A stretch of DNA of 64,000 nt from NCBI RefSeq assembly GCF_008639165.1, contig NZ_CP029197.1:5336001-5400000 (forward strand). The letters are read 5' to 3'. This stretch comes from Streptomyces venezuelae ATCC 10712. Its GTDB lineage: Bacteria; Actinomycetota; Actinomycetes; Streptomycetales; Streptomycetaceae. Under the pieces are notes generated by a model that saw only the letters and a list, made by a program, of their open reading frames with translations, searched no databases and was not told where the DNA came from. A program made the translations under genes and the position numbers. The number at the start of each line of letters is the position of its first letter. Positions within the stretch are counted from its first letter, which is position 1. Positions 51,203 to 60,233 of the stretch are shown in pieces.

Positions 51203-52594
51203 ATGAGTCGTTCCGCCCACCCCGCAGGGCCCCGCCACGCCGACGTCCTCCCCGAGGGCCACTACACCGCGCCCCCCGCCGACCTCAACGCCCTCGACCC
51301 CAAGGTGTGGTCGCGGACCGTCGCCAGGGACGAGCGGGGCGTCGTCACCGTCGGCGGGATCGGCGTCACCGCGCTCGCCGAGGAGTTCGGGACGCCCGCC
51401 TACTTCCTCGACGAGACCGACTTCCGCGCCCGCTGCCGCGCCTGGGCCGAGGCCTTCGGCAAGGACGCCGACGTCTTCTACGCCGGGAAGGCGTTCCTCT
51501 CGCGGGCCGTCGTGCGGTGGCTGAAGGAGGAGGGGCTGAACCTCGACGTGTGCTCCGGCGGCGAACTCGCCACGGCCCTCTCCGCCGGGATGCCCGCCGA
51601 GCGCATCGCCTTCCACGGCAACAACAAGAGCGAGGCGGAGATCCGCAGGGCCGTCGAGGCCGGGGTCGGCCGGATCGTGCTCGACTCGTTCCAGGAGATC
51701 GTGCGCGTCGCGCACATCGCGCAGTCGCTCGGCAAGCGGCAGCGGGTGCAGATCCGGGTGACCGTCGGCGTCGAGGCCCACACCCACGAGTTCATCGCCA
51801 CCGCCCACGAGGACCAGAAGTTCGGGATCGCGCTGGCCGGCGGGCAGGCCGCCGAGGCCGTCCGGCGCGCGCTGAAGCTCGACGGCCTGGAGCTCATCGG
51901 CATCCACTCGCACATCGGTTCGCAGATCTTCGACATGGCCGGCTTCGAGGTGTCCGCGCGGCGCGTCGTCCAGCTGCTCGCCGAGGTCCGCGACGAGCAC
52001 GGCGTGGAGCTGCCCGAGATCGACCTCGGTGGCGGCCTCGGCATCGCGTACACCTCCGAGGACGACCCGCGCGAGCCGCACGAGATCGCCAAGGCCCTCG
52101 GTGAGATCGTCACGCGGGAGTGCGAGTCCGCCGGTCTCGCCACCCCCCGCATCTCCGTCGAGCCGGGGCGCGCCATCGTCGGCCCCACCGCCTTCACCCT
52201 GTACGAGGTGGGGACGGTCAAGCCGCTGGAGGGGCTGCGGACGTACGTCTCCGTGGACGGCGGCATGTCGGACAACATCCGCACCGCGCTCTACGACGCC
52301 GAGTACAGCGTCAGCCTCGTCTCGCGGACCAGCGACGCCGCGCCCATGCTCTCCCGGGTCGTCGGCAAGCACTGCGAGAGCGGCGACATCGTCGTACGGG
52401 ACGCCTTCCTGCCCTCGGACCTGGCGCCCGGCGACCTCATCGCCGTGCCGGCCACCGGCGCGTACTGCCGCTCCATGGCCAGCAACTACAACCACGCGCA
52501 GCGGCCGCCGGTCGTGGCCGTCCGGGACGGCGAGGCGCGGGTCATCGTGCGGCGCGAGACGGAGGAAGATCTCCTGCGTCTCGACGTCGGGTGA
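51203..52594 (+). CDS. lysA: Diaminopimelate decarboxylase
   Basis: 463 residues from ATG 51203. It is a fold-type III PLP enzyme with the Schiff-base Lys96 in VFYAGKAFLSR, the IGIHSHIGSQI motif, DLGGGLGIAY, EPGRAIVGP and the C-terminal CESGDIV and GAYCRSMASNYN substrate loop. It converts meso-diaminopimelate to L-lysine. It is first in a run of aspartate-family genes (lysA, hom, thrC, thrB) and probably shares the nrtL transcript. A hairpin follows the gene. Confidence 0.97.
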   Translation: MSRSAHPAGPRHADVLPEGHYTAPPADLNALDPKVWSRTVARDERGVVTVGGIGVTALAEEFGTPAYFLDETDFRARCRAWAEAFGKDADVFYAGKAFLSRAVVRWLKEEGLNLDVCSGGELATALSAGMPAERIAFHGNNKSEAEIRRAVEAGVGRIVLDSFQEIVRVAHIAQSLGKRQRVQIRVTVGVEAHTHEFIATAHEDQKFGIALAGGQAAEAVRRALKLDGLELIGIHSHIGSQIFDMAGFEVSARRVVQLLAEVRDEHGVELPEIDLGGGLGIAYTSEDDPREPHEIAKALGEIVTRECESAGLATPRISVEPGRAIVGPTAFTLYEVGTVKPLEGLRTYVSVDGGMSDNIRTALYDAEYSVSLVSRTSDAAPMLSRVVGKHCESGDIVVRDAFLPSDLAPGDLIAVPATGAYCRSMASNYNHAQRPPVVAVRDGEARVIVRRETEEDLLRLDVG

Positions 52595-52618
52595 TGAAAT
52601 AGTCGAGTGATGAAATAG
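52591..52618 (+). repeat. Direct repeat pair at the lysA stop
   Basis: GTGATGAAATAG occurs at 52591-52602 and again at 52607-52618 (period 16 bp). The first copy includes the lysA stop codon. Confidence 0.85.
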
Positions 52619-52630
52619 ATGTCTCAGGAT

Positions 52631-52659
52631 CCGGACGAGGGGCGGAATCCCCCGTCCGG
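52631..52659 (+). terminator. Hairpin after lysA
   Basis: CCGGACG-A-GGGG pairs with CCCC-CGTCCGG around a 6-nt loop, 37 bp after the lysA stop. No long U-tract follows. Confidence 0.7.
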
Positions 52660-52677
52660 TGAGTGAGACTGGTTCCG

Positions 52678-52707
52678 CGTAGAGATACGAAACCGTAGAG
52701 ATACGAA
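52678..52707 (+). repeat. Direct repeat pair upstream of hom
   Basis: CGTAGAGATACGAA occurs at 52678-52691 and 52694-52707 (period 16 bp), ending 21 bp before the hom start codon in a locally AT-richer stretch. Confidence 0.85.
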
Positions 52708-52728
52708 GCAGGACGGGAAAGAGGTCGG

Positions 52729-54021
52729 ATGATGCGTACGCGTCCGCTGAAGGTGGCGCTGCTGGGCTGTGGAGTGGTCGGCTCAGAGGTGGCGCGCATC
52801 ATGACGACGCACGCCGACGACCTCGCCGCGCGCATCGGCGCCCCGGTCGAGCTCGCCGGCGTGGCGGTCCGCCGCCCCGACAAGGTCCGTGCGGGCATCC
52901 CGGCGGAGCTGATCACCACCGATGCCACCGCCCTCGTCAAACGGGGCGACATCGACGTCGTCGTCGAGGTCATCGGCGGGGTCGAGCCGGCCCGCACCCT
53001 CATCACCACCGCCTTCGCGCACGGCGCCTCCGTCGTCTCGGCGAACAAGGCGCTGCTGGCCCAGGACGGCGCGAGCCTGTACGCCGCCGCCCAGGAGCAC
53101 GGACAGGACCTCTACTACGAGGCCGCCGTGGCCGGCGCCATCCCGCTCATCCGTCCGCTGCGCGAGTCGCTCGCCGGGGACAAGATCAACCGCGTGATGG
53201 GCATCGTCAACGGCACGACGAACTTCATCCTCGACAAGATGGACACCTCCGGGGCCGGCTACTCCGAGGCGCTCGACGAGGCCACCGCCCTCGGGTACGC
53301 CGAGGCCGACCCGACCGCCGACGTCGAGGGCTTCGACGCCGCCGCCAAGGCCGCCATCCTCGCCGGCATCGCCTTCCACACGCGCGTGCGCCTCGACGAC
53401 GTCTACCGCGAGGGCATGACCGAGGTCACCGCCGCCGACTTCGCCTCCGCCAAGCAGATGGGCTGCACCATCAAGCTGCTCGCCATCTGCGAGCGGGCCG
53501 CCGACGGCGAGTCCGTCACCGCGCGCGTGCACCCGGCGATGATCCCGCTCAGCCACCCGCTGGCCTCCGTCCGCGAGGCGTACAACGCGGTCTTCGTCGA
53601 GGCCGACGCCGCCGGGCAGCTCATGTTCTACGGCCCCGGGGCGGGCGGCTCGCCGACCGCCTCGGCCGTACTCGGCGACATCGTCGCCGTCTGCCGCAAC
53701 CGTCTCAACGAGGCGACGGGCCCCGGCGAGTCCGCGTACACCCAGCTGCCCGTGAGCTCCATGGGCGAGGTCGTCACGCGGTACCACATCAGTCTCGACG
53801 TGGCCGACAAGCCGGGCGTCCTCGCCCAGGTCGCGACGGTCTTCGCCGAGCACGGCGTATCCATCGATACGGTGCGCCAGAAGGGCAAGGACGGCGAGGC
53901 CTCCCTCGTCGTCGTCACCCACCGCGCGCCCGACGCCGCCCTCTCCGGGACCGTCGAGGCGCTGCGCAAGCTCGACACCGTGCGCGGTGTCGCCAGCATC
54001 ATGCGTGTTGAAGGGGAGTAA
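52729..54021 (+). CDS. hom: Homoserine dehydrogenase
   Basis: 430 residues. ATG 52729 and ATG 52732 are adjacent; GAGG at 52721-52724 fits the second slightly better. The NAD(P)-binding motif is ALLGCGVVGSEVARI. The catalytic domain contains VSANKALLAQ, YYEAAVAGAIPLIRPL, GIVNGTTNFIL and LGYAEADPTADVEGFDAAAK. A C-terminal ACT domain (~residues 350-430, HISLDVADKPGVLAQVATVFAEHGVSI) is expected to give threonine feedback inhibition. It makes homoserine for threonine and methionine. thrC begins 6 bp downstream, so the two are co-transcribed. Confidence 0.97.
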   Translation: MMRTRPLKVALLGCGVVGSEVARIMTTHADDLAARIGAPVELAGVAVRRPDKVRAGIPAELITTDATALVKRGDIDVVVEVIGGVEPARTLITTAFAHGASVVSANKALLAQDGASLYAAAQEHGQDLYYEAAVAGAIPLIRPLRESLAGDKINRVMGIVNGTTNFILDKMDTSGAGYSEALDEATALGYAEADPTADVEGFDAAAKAAILAGIAFHTRVRLDDVYREGMTEVTAADFASAKQMGCTIKLLAICERAADGESVTARVHPAMIPLSHPLASVREAYNAVFVEADAAGQLMFYGPGAGGSPTASAVLGDIVAVCRNRLNEATGPGESAYTQLPVSSMGEVVTRYHISLDVADKPGVLAQVATVFAEHGVSIDTVRQKGKDGEASLVVVTHRAPDAALSGTVEALRKLDTVRGVASIMRVEGE

Positions 54022-54027
54022 GGACCC

Positions 54028-55098
54028 ATGACCCACAAGGGCACCCACCAGTGGCGCGGCATCATCGAGGAGTACCGGGACCGCCTTCCGGTCACGGACA
54101 CGACGCCGGTCGTCACGCTCCGTGAGGGCGGCACGCCGCTCGTACCCGCTCAGGTCCTCTCCGAGCGCACGGGCTGCGAGGTGCACCTCAAGGTCGAGGG
54201 CGCCAACCCCACCGGCTCCTTCAAGGACCGCGGCATGACCATGGCCATCTCCAAGGCCAAGGAGGAGGGGGCGCAGGCCGTCATCTGCGCCTCCACCGGC
54301 AACACCTCCGCCTCCGCCGCGGCCTACGCGGTGCGCGCCGGGATGGTGTCGGCCGTCCTCGTGCCGCAGGGCAAGATCGCGCTCGGCAAGATGGGCCAGG
54401 CCCTCGTGCACGGCGCGAAGATCCTCCAGGTCGACGGCAACTTCGACGACTGCCTCACCCTGGCCCGCGCGCTCTCCGAGAACTACCCGGTGGCGCTGGT
54501 CAATTCGGTGAACCCGGTCCGCATCGAGGGCCAGAAGACCGCGGCCTTCGAGATCGTGGACATGCTGGGCGACGCGCCCGACATCCACGTGCTGCCCGTG
54601 GGCAACGCCGGCAACATCACGGCGTACTGGAAGGGGTACCGCGAGTACGCCGCGGACGGCCTCGCGACGCACCGCCCGCGCATGTGGGGCTTCCAGGCCT
54701 CCGGCTCCGCCCCGCTGGTGCGCGGCGAGGTCGTCAAGGACCCGTCGACGATCGCCACCGCGATCCGGATCGGCAACCCGGCCTCGTGGGACTACGCGAT
54801 CGCCGCGCGCGACGAGTCGGGCGGCTTCATCGACGAGGTGACGGACCGTGAGATCCTGCAGGCCTACCGCCTGTTGGCCTCGCAGGAGGGCGTCTTCGTG
54901 GAGCCCGCGTCGGCCGCCTCGGTGGCCGGTCTGCTGAAGGCCGCCGCGCAGGGCAAGGTCGACCCCGGCCAGCGGATCGTCTGCACGGTCACCGGCAACG
55001 GCCTCAAGGACCCCGACTGGGCCGTCGCCGGCGCGCCGCAGCCGGTCACCGTCCCGGTCGACGCGGCCGCCGCCGCCGAGCGCCTCGGTCTGGCCTGA
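54028..55098 (+). CDS. thrC: Threonine synthase
   Basis: 356 residues from ATG 54028, with AAGGGGAG upstream. It is a fold-type II PLP enzyme with Lys66 in NPTGSFKDRGMT, the phosphate-binding glycine loop in CASTGNTSASAAAYA and PVGNAGNITAYWKGY. It converts O-phosphohomoserine to threonine. It follows hom by 6 bp. A small hairpin (CTGATCG/CGATCAG, 55127-55145) lies just downstream. Confidence 0.97.
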   Translation: MTHKGTHQWRGIIEEYRDRLPVTDTTPVVTLREGGTPLVPAQVLSERTGCEVHLKVEGANPTGSFKDRGMTMAISKAKEEGAQAVICASTGNTSASAAAYAVRAGMVSAVLVPQGKIALGKMGQALVHGAKILQVDGNFDDCLTLARALSENYPVALVNSVNPVRIEGQKTAAFEIVDMLGDAPDIHVLPVGNAGNITAYWKGYREYAADGLATHRPRMWGFQASGSAPLVRGEVVKDPSTIATAIRIGNPASWDYAIAARDESGGFIDEVTDREILQAYRLLASQEGVFVEPASAASVAGLLKAAAQGKVDPGQRIVCTVTGNGLKDPDWAVAGAPQPVTVPVDAAAAAERLGLA

Positions 55099-55402
55099 TC
55101 CTCACCCCTCCGCCCGGGGAAACACGCTGATCGAAACCCGATCAGGAACGTACATAGGCGCACAGGTTGGCTCGCGACACGCATCGTGCGCCTCCTGTGC
55201 GCCCTATGTCGCGGCAGAACCTTCCTTCGATAGGCTGTACCGAACCCGCCCCGACGCATATGCGTCGTGTCGTTGCCGTTGTCGCCTCCGTGGCCGAAAC
55301 GGCCCCCGGGTTTCCCGTACTTCTCTCGAAACACCTGCTTCTCCCGCACCACCCGCTGTTCCCGAACAACCCGTTGTCGCAATCAAGGAGAGTCATCGAG
55401 CG
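55099..55402 (+). promoter_or_regulatory. thrC-thrB intergenic region with long dyad and thrB promoter
   Basis: 304 bp with no gene. CTGATCG-AAACC-CGATCAG (55127-55145) may terminate thrC. A long dyad follows: ACATAGGCGCACAGG (55152-55166) against CCTGTGCGCCCTATGT (55194-55209), with one bulged base and a 27-nt loop. TAGGCT (55231-55236) is a good -10; its -35 would overlap the right arm. The leader to thrB would then be ~160 nt. Confidence 0.65.
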
Positions 55403-56320
55403 ATGGCCGGTCCAGCGTTCCGCGCCGCCGCCGTACGGGTGCGCGTCCCCGCCACCAGCGCCAATCTCGGTCCGGGCTTCGACGCCTTCGGCCTGTCGCT
55501 GGGGCTCTACGACGACGTCGTCGTCCGGGTCGCCGACTCCGGGCTGCACGTCGACATCGCCGGCGAGGGCGCCGAGACGCTCCCGCGCGACGAGAGCCAC
55601 CTGCTCGTACGCTCCCTGCGCACGGCCTTCGACCTGCTCGGCGGACAGCCCCGCGGCCTCGAGGTCGTCTGCGCCAACCGCATCCCGCACGGCCGCGGCC
55701 TCGGCTCCTCCTCCGCCGCCATCTGCGCCGGCATCGTCGCCGCCCGCGCCGTGACCATAGGCGGGGACGCCAGGCTCGACGAGGCGGCCCTCCTCGAACT
55801 GGCCACCGAGATCGAGGGCCACCCCGACAACGTCGCCGCCTGTCTGCTCGGCGGATTCACGCTCGCCTGGACCGAGTCCGGTGCCGCGCGGGCGATCAGG
55901 ATGGATCCCTCGGATTCCATCGTTCCGGTGGTTTTCGTCCCCGGGAAGCCGGTGCTGACCGAGACCGCCCGCGGACTCCTGCCGCGCACCGTCCCGCACG
56001 TGGACGCCGCCGCCAACGCCGGGCGCGCCGCCCTCCTCGTCGAGGCCCTGACCCGCCGCCCCGAGCTGCTGCTCGCGGCCACCGAGGACCGGCTGCACCA
56101 GGAGTACCGCGCTCCCGCGATGCCCGAGAGCATCGCCCTGGTGAACCGGCTGCGGGCGGACGGCGTCCCCGCGGTCATCTCCGGCGCGGGCCCCACGGTC
56201 CTCGCGCTGGCCGAACACGGGACGGCCGACAAGGTCGCCCGCCTCGCGGGCGAGGGCTGGGCCGCGAACCGGCTCGACCTCGACGCGTCCGGAGCGAGCG
56301 TCCTTCCGCTGGCGCCCTAG
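55403..56320 (+). CDS. thrB: Homoserine kinase
   Basis: 305 residues from ATG 55403, with AAGGAG upstream. It is a GHMP-family kinase: N-terminal VRVRVPATSANLGPGFDAFGLSLGLYD, the ATP-binding loop in PHGRGLGSSSAAICAGIV, EGHPDNVAA, and motif 3 PAVISGAGPTVLAL. It phosphorylates homoserine for ThrC. Unlike hom and thrC, it is separated from its neighbours by a 304-bp region with its own likely promoter. Confidence 0.97.
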   Translation: MAGPAFRAAAVRVRVPATSANLGPGFDAFGLSLGLYDDVVVRVADSGLHVDIAGEGAETLPRDESHLLVRSLRTAFDLLGGQPRGLEVVCANRIPHGRGLGSSSAAICAGIVAARAVTIGGDARLDEAALLELATEIEGHPDNVAACLLGGFTLAWTESGAARAIRMDPSDSIVPVVFVPGKPVLTETARGLLPRTVPHVDAAANAGRAALLVEALTRRPELLLAATEDRLHQEYRAPAMPESIALVNRLRADGVPAVISGAGPTVLALAEHGTADKVARLAGEGWAANRLDLDASGASVLPLAP

Positions 56321-56735
56321 GCGCGCGGCGGCCGGACGCCGGGCAGCGTCCGGGACAGGAGATTGCCGGTGAGGGAGAGGGGGAATGTTTGTTGGAGCCG
56401 GTAGTGTTAACCTCAAGTCAGCACCCGGCGCCTTTGTGGCGCGGTGCTGAGTGTCCCCATCAGGGACCACCGATTCTTCCGGGAGCCTCCCCAACTGCCT
56501 GAGCAGCCTGCCTGAGCAGTTTCGAGCACGCTCCGGAACCGGCACGACACCCCTCGCTCTTTCCCGGTGAGGGCCGAGCAGGGGGCGCTCGGGCCGGACC
56601 CCAGCACGTTTTCTCTCCGCCGTACCCGGCGGGACCACCGCCCCGGACACGGTCCAACCACACGGGACCGCTGCCGGACAGCACAACCGGTCGCCGAGCC
56701 AGATGGCCGACGTCCGCTCCAGGGAAGGACCCTTC
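56321..56735 (+). promoter_or_regulatory. rho leader region
   Basis: 415 bp between thrB and rho. TAGTGT (56402-56407) is a possible -10. Just after it lies a strong hairpin: TCAGCACC/GGTGCTGA with inner GCGCC/GGCGC (56418-56450). CTGCCTGAGCAG occurs twice in tandem (56495-56506, 56508-56519). The long leader is consistent with transcript-level autoregulation of rho, which is known in other bacteria and inferred here. Confidence 0.55.
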
Positions 56736-58772
56736 GTGAGCGACACCACCGATCTGATGGGCGTGACTGCCGACAGCAGTGTCGACACCGCCGCGCCCGC
56801 CGCAGGTGCTGCCACCGGCGGCACCGCACGGCGCCGCCGCTCCGGCACCGGCCTCGACGGCATGGTCCTGGCCGAGCTGCAGCAGGTCGCGTCCGGCCTC
56901 GGCATCAGGGGCACCGCGCGGATGCGCAAGAGCCAGCTGATCGAGGTCATCAAGGAGGCGCAGGCCGGTGGAGGCTCCGCCGCCCCCGCCAAGGCCGCCG
57001 ACGCCGCCGAGACCAAGCCGAAGCGCCGCGCCACCTCCAAGACCCGCACGGGCGAGACCGCCGCCGAGGCCACCGAGCCCAAGGCCGAGAAGGCCGTCGC
57101 CCAGCAGCAGATCGACATCCCGGGTCAGCCGGCCTCCGACGACCAGCCCGCGGGCGAGCGCCGTCGCCGCCGCGCCACCGCCCCCGCCGGTTCGCCGGAG
57201 GGTGAGGCCAAGGCCGAGGCCGCGCAGGTCGTCAAGACCGAGACCCGCACCGAGGCCAAGGCCGAGGCGGGCGCCGACACCAAGGCCGAGGCCGCCGTCG
57301 ACGGCGCCGAGGGCCGTGGCCGTCGTGACCGCGGCGAGCGGGGCGAGCGCGGGGAGCGTGGCGAGCGCCGCGACCGCCGTGACCGTCAGCGTGACCGCGG
57401 CAAGGGCGACGAGCAGCAGGGCGGTGGCCAGGGCGGCCAGCGTCAGCGCCAGGGCGGTCAGGGTCAGGGCCAGCAGGCCCAGGGCCAGCAGGGCGGCCAG
57501 CAGGCCGGTCCGCAGGACGACTACGACGACGAGGCCGGCGGCCGCCGCGGGCGTCGCGGCCGCTACCGCGACCGCCGTGGGCGCCGTGGCCGTGACGACT
57601 TCCAGGCCGGCGAGCCGCAGGTCGCCGACGACGACGTCCTGATCCCCGTCGCGGGCATCCTCGACATCCTCGACAACTACGCGTTCATCCGGACCTCCGG
57701 CTACCTGCCCGGTCCGAACGACGTGTACGTGTCGCTCGCCCAGGTCCGCAAGAACGGCCTGCGCAAGGGTGACCACGTCACCGGCGCCGTGCGTCAGCCG
57801 AAGGAGGGCGAGCGCCGCGAGAAGTTCAACGCGCTGGTCCGCCTGGACTCGGCGAACGGCATGGCGGCCGACTCCGGCCGCGGCCGTCCCGAGTTCAACA
57901 AGCTGACCCCGCTCTACCCGCAGGACCGGCTCCGTCTGGAGACCGACCCGGGTGTGCTGACCACGCGGATCATCGACCTCGTGTCGCCGATCGGCAAGGG
58001 CCAGCGCGGTCTGATCGTGGCCCCGCCGAAGACCGGCAAGACCATGATCATGCAGGCCATCGCCAACGCGATCACGCACAACAACCCCGAGTGCCACCTG
58101 ATGGTCGTCCTGGTCGACGAGCGTCCGGAAGAGGTCACCGACATGCAGCGGTCGGTCAAGGGCGAGGTCATCTCCTCGACCTTCGACCGCCCGGCCGAGG
58201 ACCACACCACCGTCGCCGAGCTTGCCATCGAGCGCGCCAAGCGCCTGGTGGAGCTGGGCCACGACGTGGTCGTCCTGCTCGACTCGATCACCCGCCTGGG
58301 CCGCGCGTACAACCTCGCGGCGCCGGCCTCCGGCCGCATCCTGTCCGGTGGTGTCGACTCGACCGCGCTCTACCCGCCGAAGCGCTTCTTCGGCGCGGCC
58401 CGGAACATCGAGGACGGCGGCTCGCTGACCATCCTCGCCACCGCCCTGGTGGACACCGGTTCGCGCATGGACGAGGTGATCTTCGAGGAGTTCAAGGGCA
58501 CCGGCAACATGGAGCTCAAGCTCGACCGGAAGCTCGCCGACAAGCGCATCTTCCCGGCCGTCGACGTCGACGCCTCGGGTACGCGCAAGGAGGAGATCCT
58601 GCTCGGCAGCGACGAGCTCGCGGTCACCTGGAAGCTGCGTCGCGTGCTGCACGCGCTCGACCAGCAGCAGGCGATCGAGCTGCTGCTCGACAAGATGAAG
58701 CAGACGAAGTCGAACGGCGAGTTCCTGCTGCAGATCCAGAAGACCACGCCGGGTGCCGCCAACAACGACTGA
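56736..58772 (+). CDS. rho: Transcription termination factor Rho
   Basis: 678 residues from GTG 56736, chosen because AAGGA lies 6 nt upstream (VSDTTDLMG... is the usual start). The N-terminal Rho-N/SAP-like helix pair (GMVLAELQQVASGLGIRGTARMRKSQLIEVI) is followed by a ~190-residue insertion rich in Ala/Lys/Glu and then Arg/Gly/Gln (RGERGERGERRDRRDRQ, GGQGGQRQRQGGQG), typical of actinobacterial Rho. The RNA-binding cold-shock-like domain and the RecA-type ATPase follow, with Walker A APPKTGKT and Walker B HDVVVLLDSITRL. It is a hexameric RNA helicase that ends transcription. A hairpin terminator lies 73 bp after the stop. Confidence 0.98.
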   Translation: MSDTTDLMGVTADSSVDTAAPAAGAATGGTARRRRSGTGLDGMVLAELQQVASGLGIRGTARMRKSQLIEVIKEAQAGGGSAAPAKAADAAETKPKRRATSKTRTGETAAEATEPKAEKAVAQQQIDIPGQPASDDQPAGERRRRRATAPAGSPEGEAKAEAAQVVKTETRTEAKAEAGADTKAEAAVDGAEGRGRRDRGERGERGERGERRDRRDRQRDRGKGDEQQGGGQGGQRQRQGGQGQGQQAQGQQGGQQAGPQDDYDDEAGGRRGRRGRYRDRRGRRGRDDFQAGEPQVADDDVLIPVAGILDILDNYAFIRTSGYLPGPNDVYVSLAQVRKNGLRKGDHVTGAVRQPKEGERREKFNALVRLDSANGMAADSGRGRPEFNKLTPLYPQDRLRLETDPGVLTTRIIDLVSPIGKGQRGLIVAPPKTGKTMIMQAIANAITHNNPECHLMVVLVDERPEEVTDMQRSVKGEVISSTFDRPAEDHTTVAELAIERAKRLVELGHDVVVLLDSITRLGRAYNLAAPASGRILSGGVDSTALYPPKRFFGAARNIEDGGSLTILATALVDTGSRMDEVIFEEFKGTGNMELKLDRKLADKRIFPAVDVDASGTRKEEILLGSDELAVTWKLRRVLHALDQQQAIELLLDKMKQTKSNGEFLLQIQKTTPGAANND

Positions 58773-58845
58773 CGGTGAGAGCCGCGTCACACGACGAGAG
58801 CCGGGCCCCGTGTCCGTAACCCCGCCGTGACCTGCGTAAACCACT

Positions 58846-58874
58846 GAGCCCACCGTGCCCCGCACGGTGGGCTC
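58846..58874 (+). terminator. Intrinsic terminator after rho
   Basis: The perfect 13-bp stem GAGCCCACCGTGC / GCACGGTGGGCTC has a 3-nt loop. Confidence 0.85.
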
Positions 58875-58978
58875 CGTGCTGTTCCGGCCCGAGCTCACCG
58901 AAACCTCACGGGTCGGTATGCAACCCTTTTGGGCGCTTCACCGTCACATATGGTGAACCTAGGGCCCGAGGGATGGCG

Positions 58979-60076
58979 ATGACCGAGCAGAGCAAGAGCG
59001 GCCGAATAGGCGGCGCGGGAACCGGCCGCCGCCGCAGGCAGCCCGCCAAGCGCAGCCGCAAGGCGGCCGTGCTGGTGTCCGGCGCCCTCGCCGTCCTCGT
59101 CCTCGGCGGCACGGGCCTCGGATACGTCTACTTCAAGCTCGACGGCAACCTCGAGACCGTCGACATCAACGCCCAGCTCGGCACCGACCGCCCCGACGAC
59201 GTCGACAACGGCTCCATGGACATCCTCGTCCTCGGCTCCGACTCCCGCTCCGGCGACAACGGCGCCTACGGCAAGGACGAGGGCGGCGCCCGCTCCGACA
59301 CCGCGATGGTCGTCCACGTCTACGAGGGCCACAAGAAGGCCAGCGTCGTCTCCATCCCCCGCGACACCCTCATAGACCGGCCCGACTGCACCGACGCCAA
59401 GGGCACCGCCGTCGCCGCCGAGCACCGGGCCATGTTCAACACCGCGTACGAGGTCGGCGGCCCCGCCTGCGCCGTCAAGACCGTCGAGTCGATGTCCGGC
59501 ATCCGCATGGACCACTACATCGAGGTCGACTTCACCGGCTTCAAGAAGCTCATCGACAAGCTCGGCGGGGTGGAGGTCACCACCACCACGGCCATCAAGG
59601 ACAGCAAGAGCCACCTCGACCTCGCACCGGGCACCCACACCCTCGACGGCGAGCAGTCCCTCGGCCTCGTCCGCACCCGCAAGAGCGTCGGCGACGGCAG
59701 CGACCTCGGCCGCATCCAGCTCCAGCAGGCGTTCATGAAGGCCTTCATGAACCAGGTCAAGGACATCGGCGTCCTCAGCAACCCGGCGAAGCTCCTCGAC
59801 CTCGCCGACGCCGCCACCAAGGCCATCACCCCCGACTCCGAGCTCGACTCGGTGCAGGAACTCATGGGCTTCGCCAAGGGACTCACCGGGATCAGCTCCC
59901 AGAACGTCCACATGGTCACCCTGCCCGTCGAGTACGACCCCCGGGACCCCAACCGCGTCATCCCGCTCGAAGCGCAGTCCCAGCAGGTCTGGACGGCCCT
60001 CAAGAAGGACCTCCCGATCCCCGCCTCGGCCACCAAGGACGCGGCCACCGGCAAGGCCGAAGGCGTCGTGAAGTAG
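58979..60076 (+). CDS. LytR-CpsA-Psr (LCP) family cell wall polymer ligase
   Basis: 365 residues from ATG 58979, with GAGGG 6 nt upstream (ATG 58973 is in frame but too close to that site). A basic cytoplasmic N-terminus is followed by one membrane helix (AAVLVSGALAVLVLGGTGLGYVYF). The LCP domain has NGSMDILVLGSDSRSG, RSDTAMVVHVYEGHKKASVVSIPRDTLID, FNTAYEVGGP, MDHYIEVDFTGFKKLIDKLGGVEV and LVRTRKSVGDGSDLGRIQLQQ. LCP enzymes attach teichoic acids or other glycopolymers to peptidoglycan outside the membrane. It stands between rho and rpmE as in other streptomycetes. Confidence 0.95.
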   Translation: MTEQSKSGRIGGAGTGRRRRQPAKRSRKAAVLVSGALAVLVLGGTGLGYVYFKLDGNLETVDINAQLGTDRPDDVDNGSMDILVLGSDSRSGDNGAYGKDEGGARSDTAMVVHVYEGHKKASVVSIPRDTLIDRPDCTDAKGTAVAAEHRAMFNTAYEVGGPACAVKTVESMSGIRMDHYIEVDFTGFKKLIDKLGGVEVTTTTAIKDSKSHLDLAPGTHTLDGEQSLGLVRTRKSVGDGSDLGRIQLQQAFMKAFMNQVKDIGVLSNPAKLLDLADAATKAITPDSELDSVQELMGFAKGLTGISSQNVHMVTLPVEYDPRDPNRVIPLEAQSQQVWTALKKDLPIPASATKDAATGKAEGVVK

Positions 60077-60154
60077 CCCCGGCGCGCCCCTGCGGGCAGC
60101 CCAGGAATAGTTCCGGCCCCACCCCGGTTTTGGGAGATACGGCCGGTCCTGGCA

Positions 60155-60233
60155 GACTGGTACGTCGGCCCCGGTTCACGCTTGCCGCAACCCGCGACGG
60201 CGACCCGGAGCCCTCCCGAAACTAGGAGACACC
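60155..60233 (+). promoter_or_regulatory. rpmE promoter and probable L31 leader RNA
   Basis: TACGTC (60161-60166) is a plausible -10. The ~60-nt leader contains GGTT-N12-AACC and further GC stems before TAGGAG. Actinobacterial L31 genes are known to carry an autoregulatory leader (Rfam L31-Actinobacteria); position and size fit, but I have not folded it. Confidence 0.45.

Noticed and set aside
55261..55402. Threonine attenuator leader peptide before thrB
   Set aside because: The short frames there have no run of Thr or Ile codons and no mutually exclusive terminator/antiterminator that I can see.
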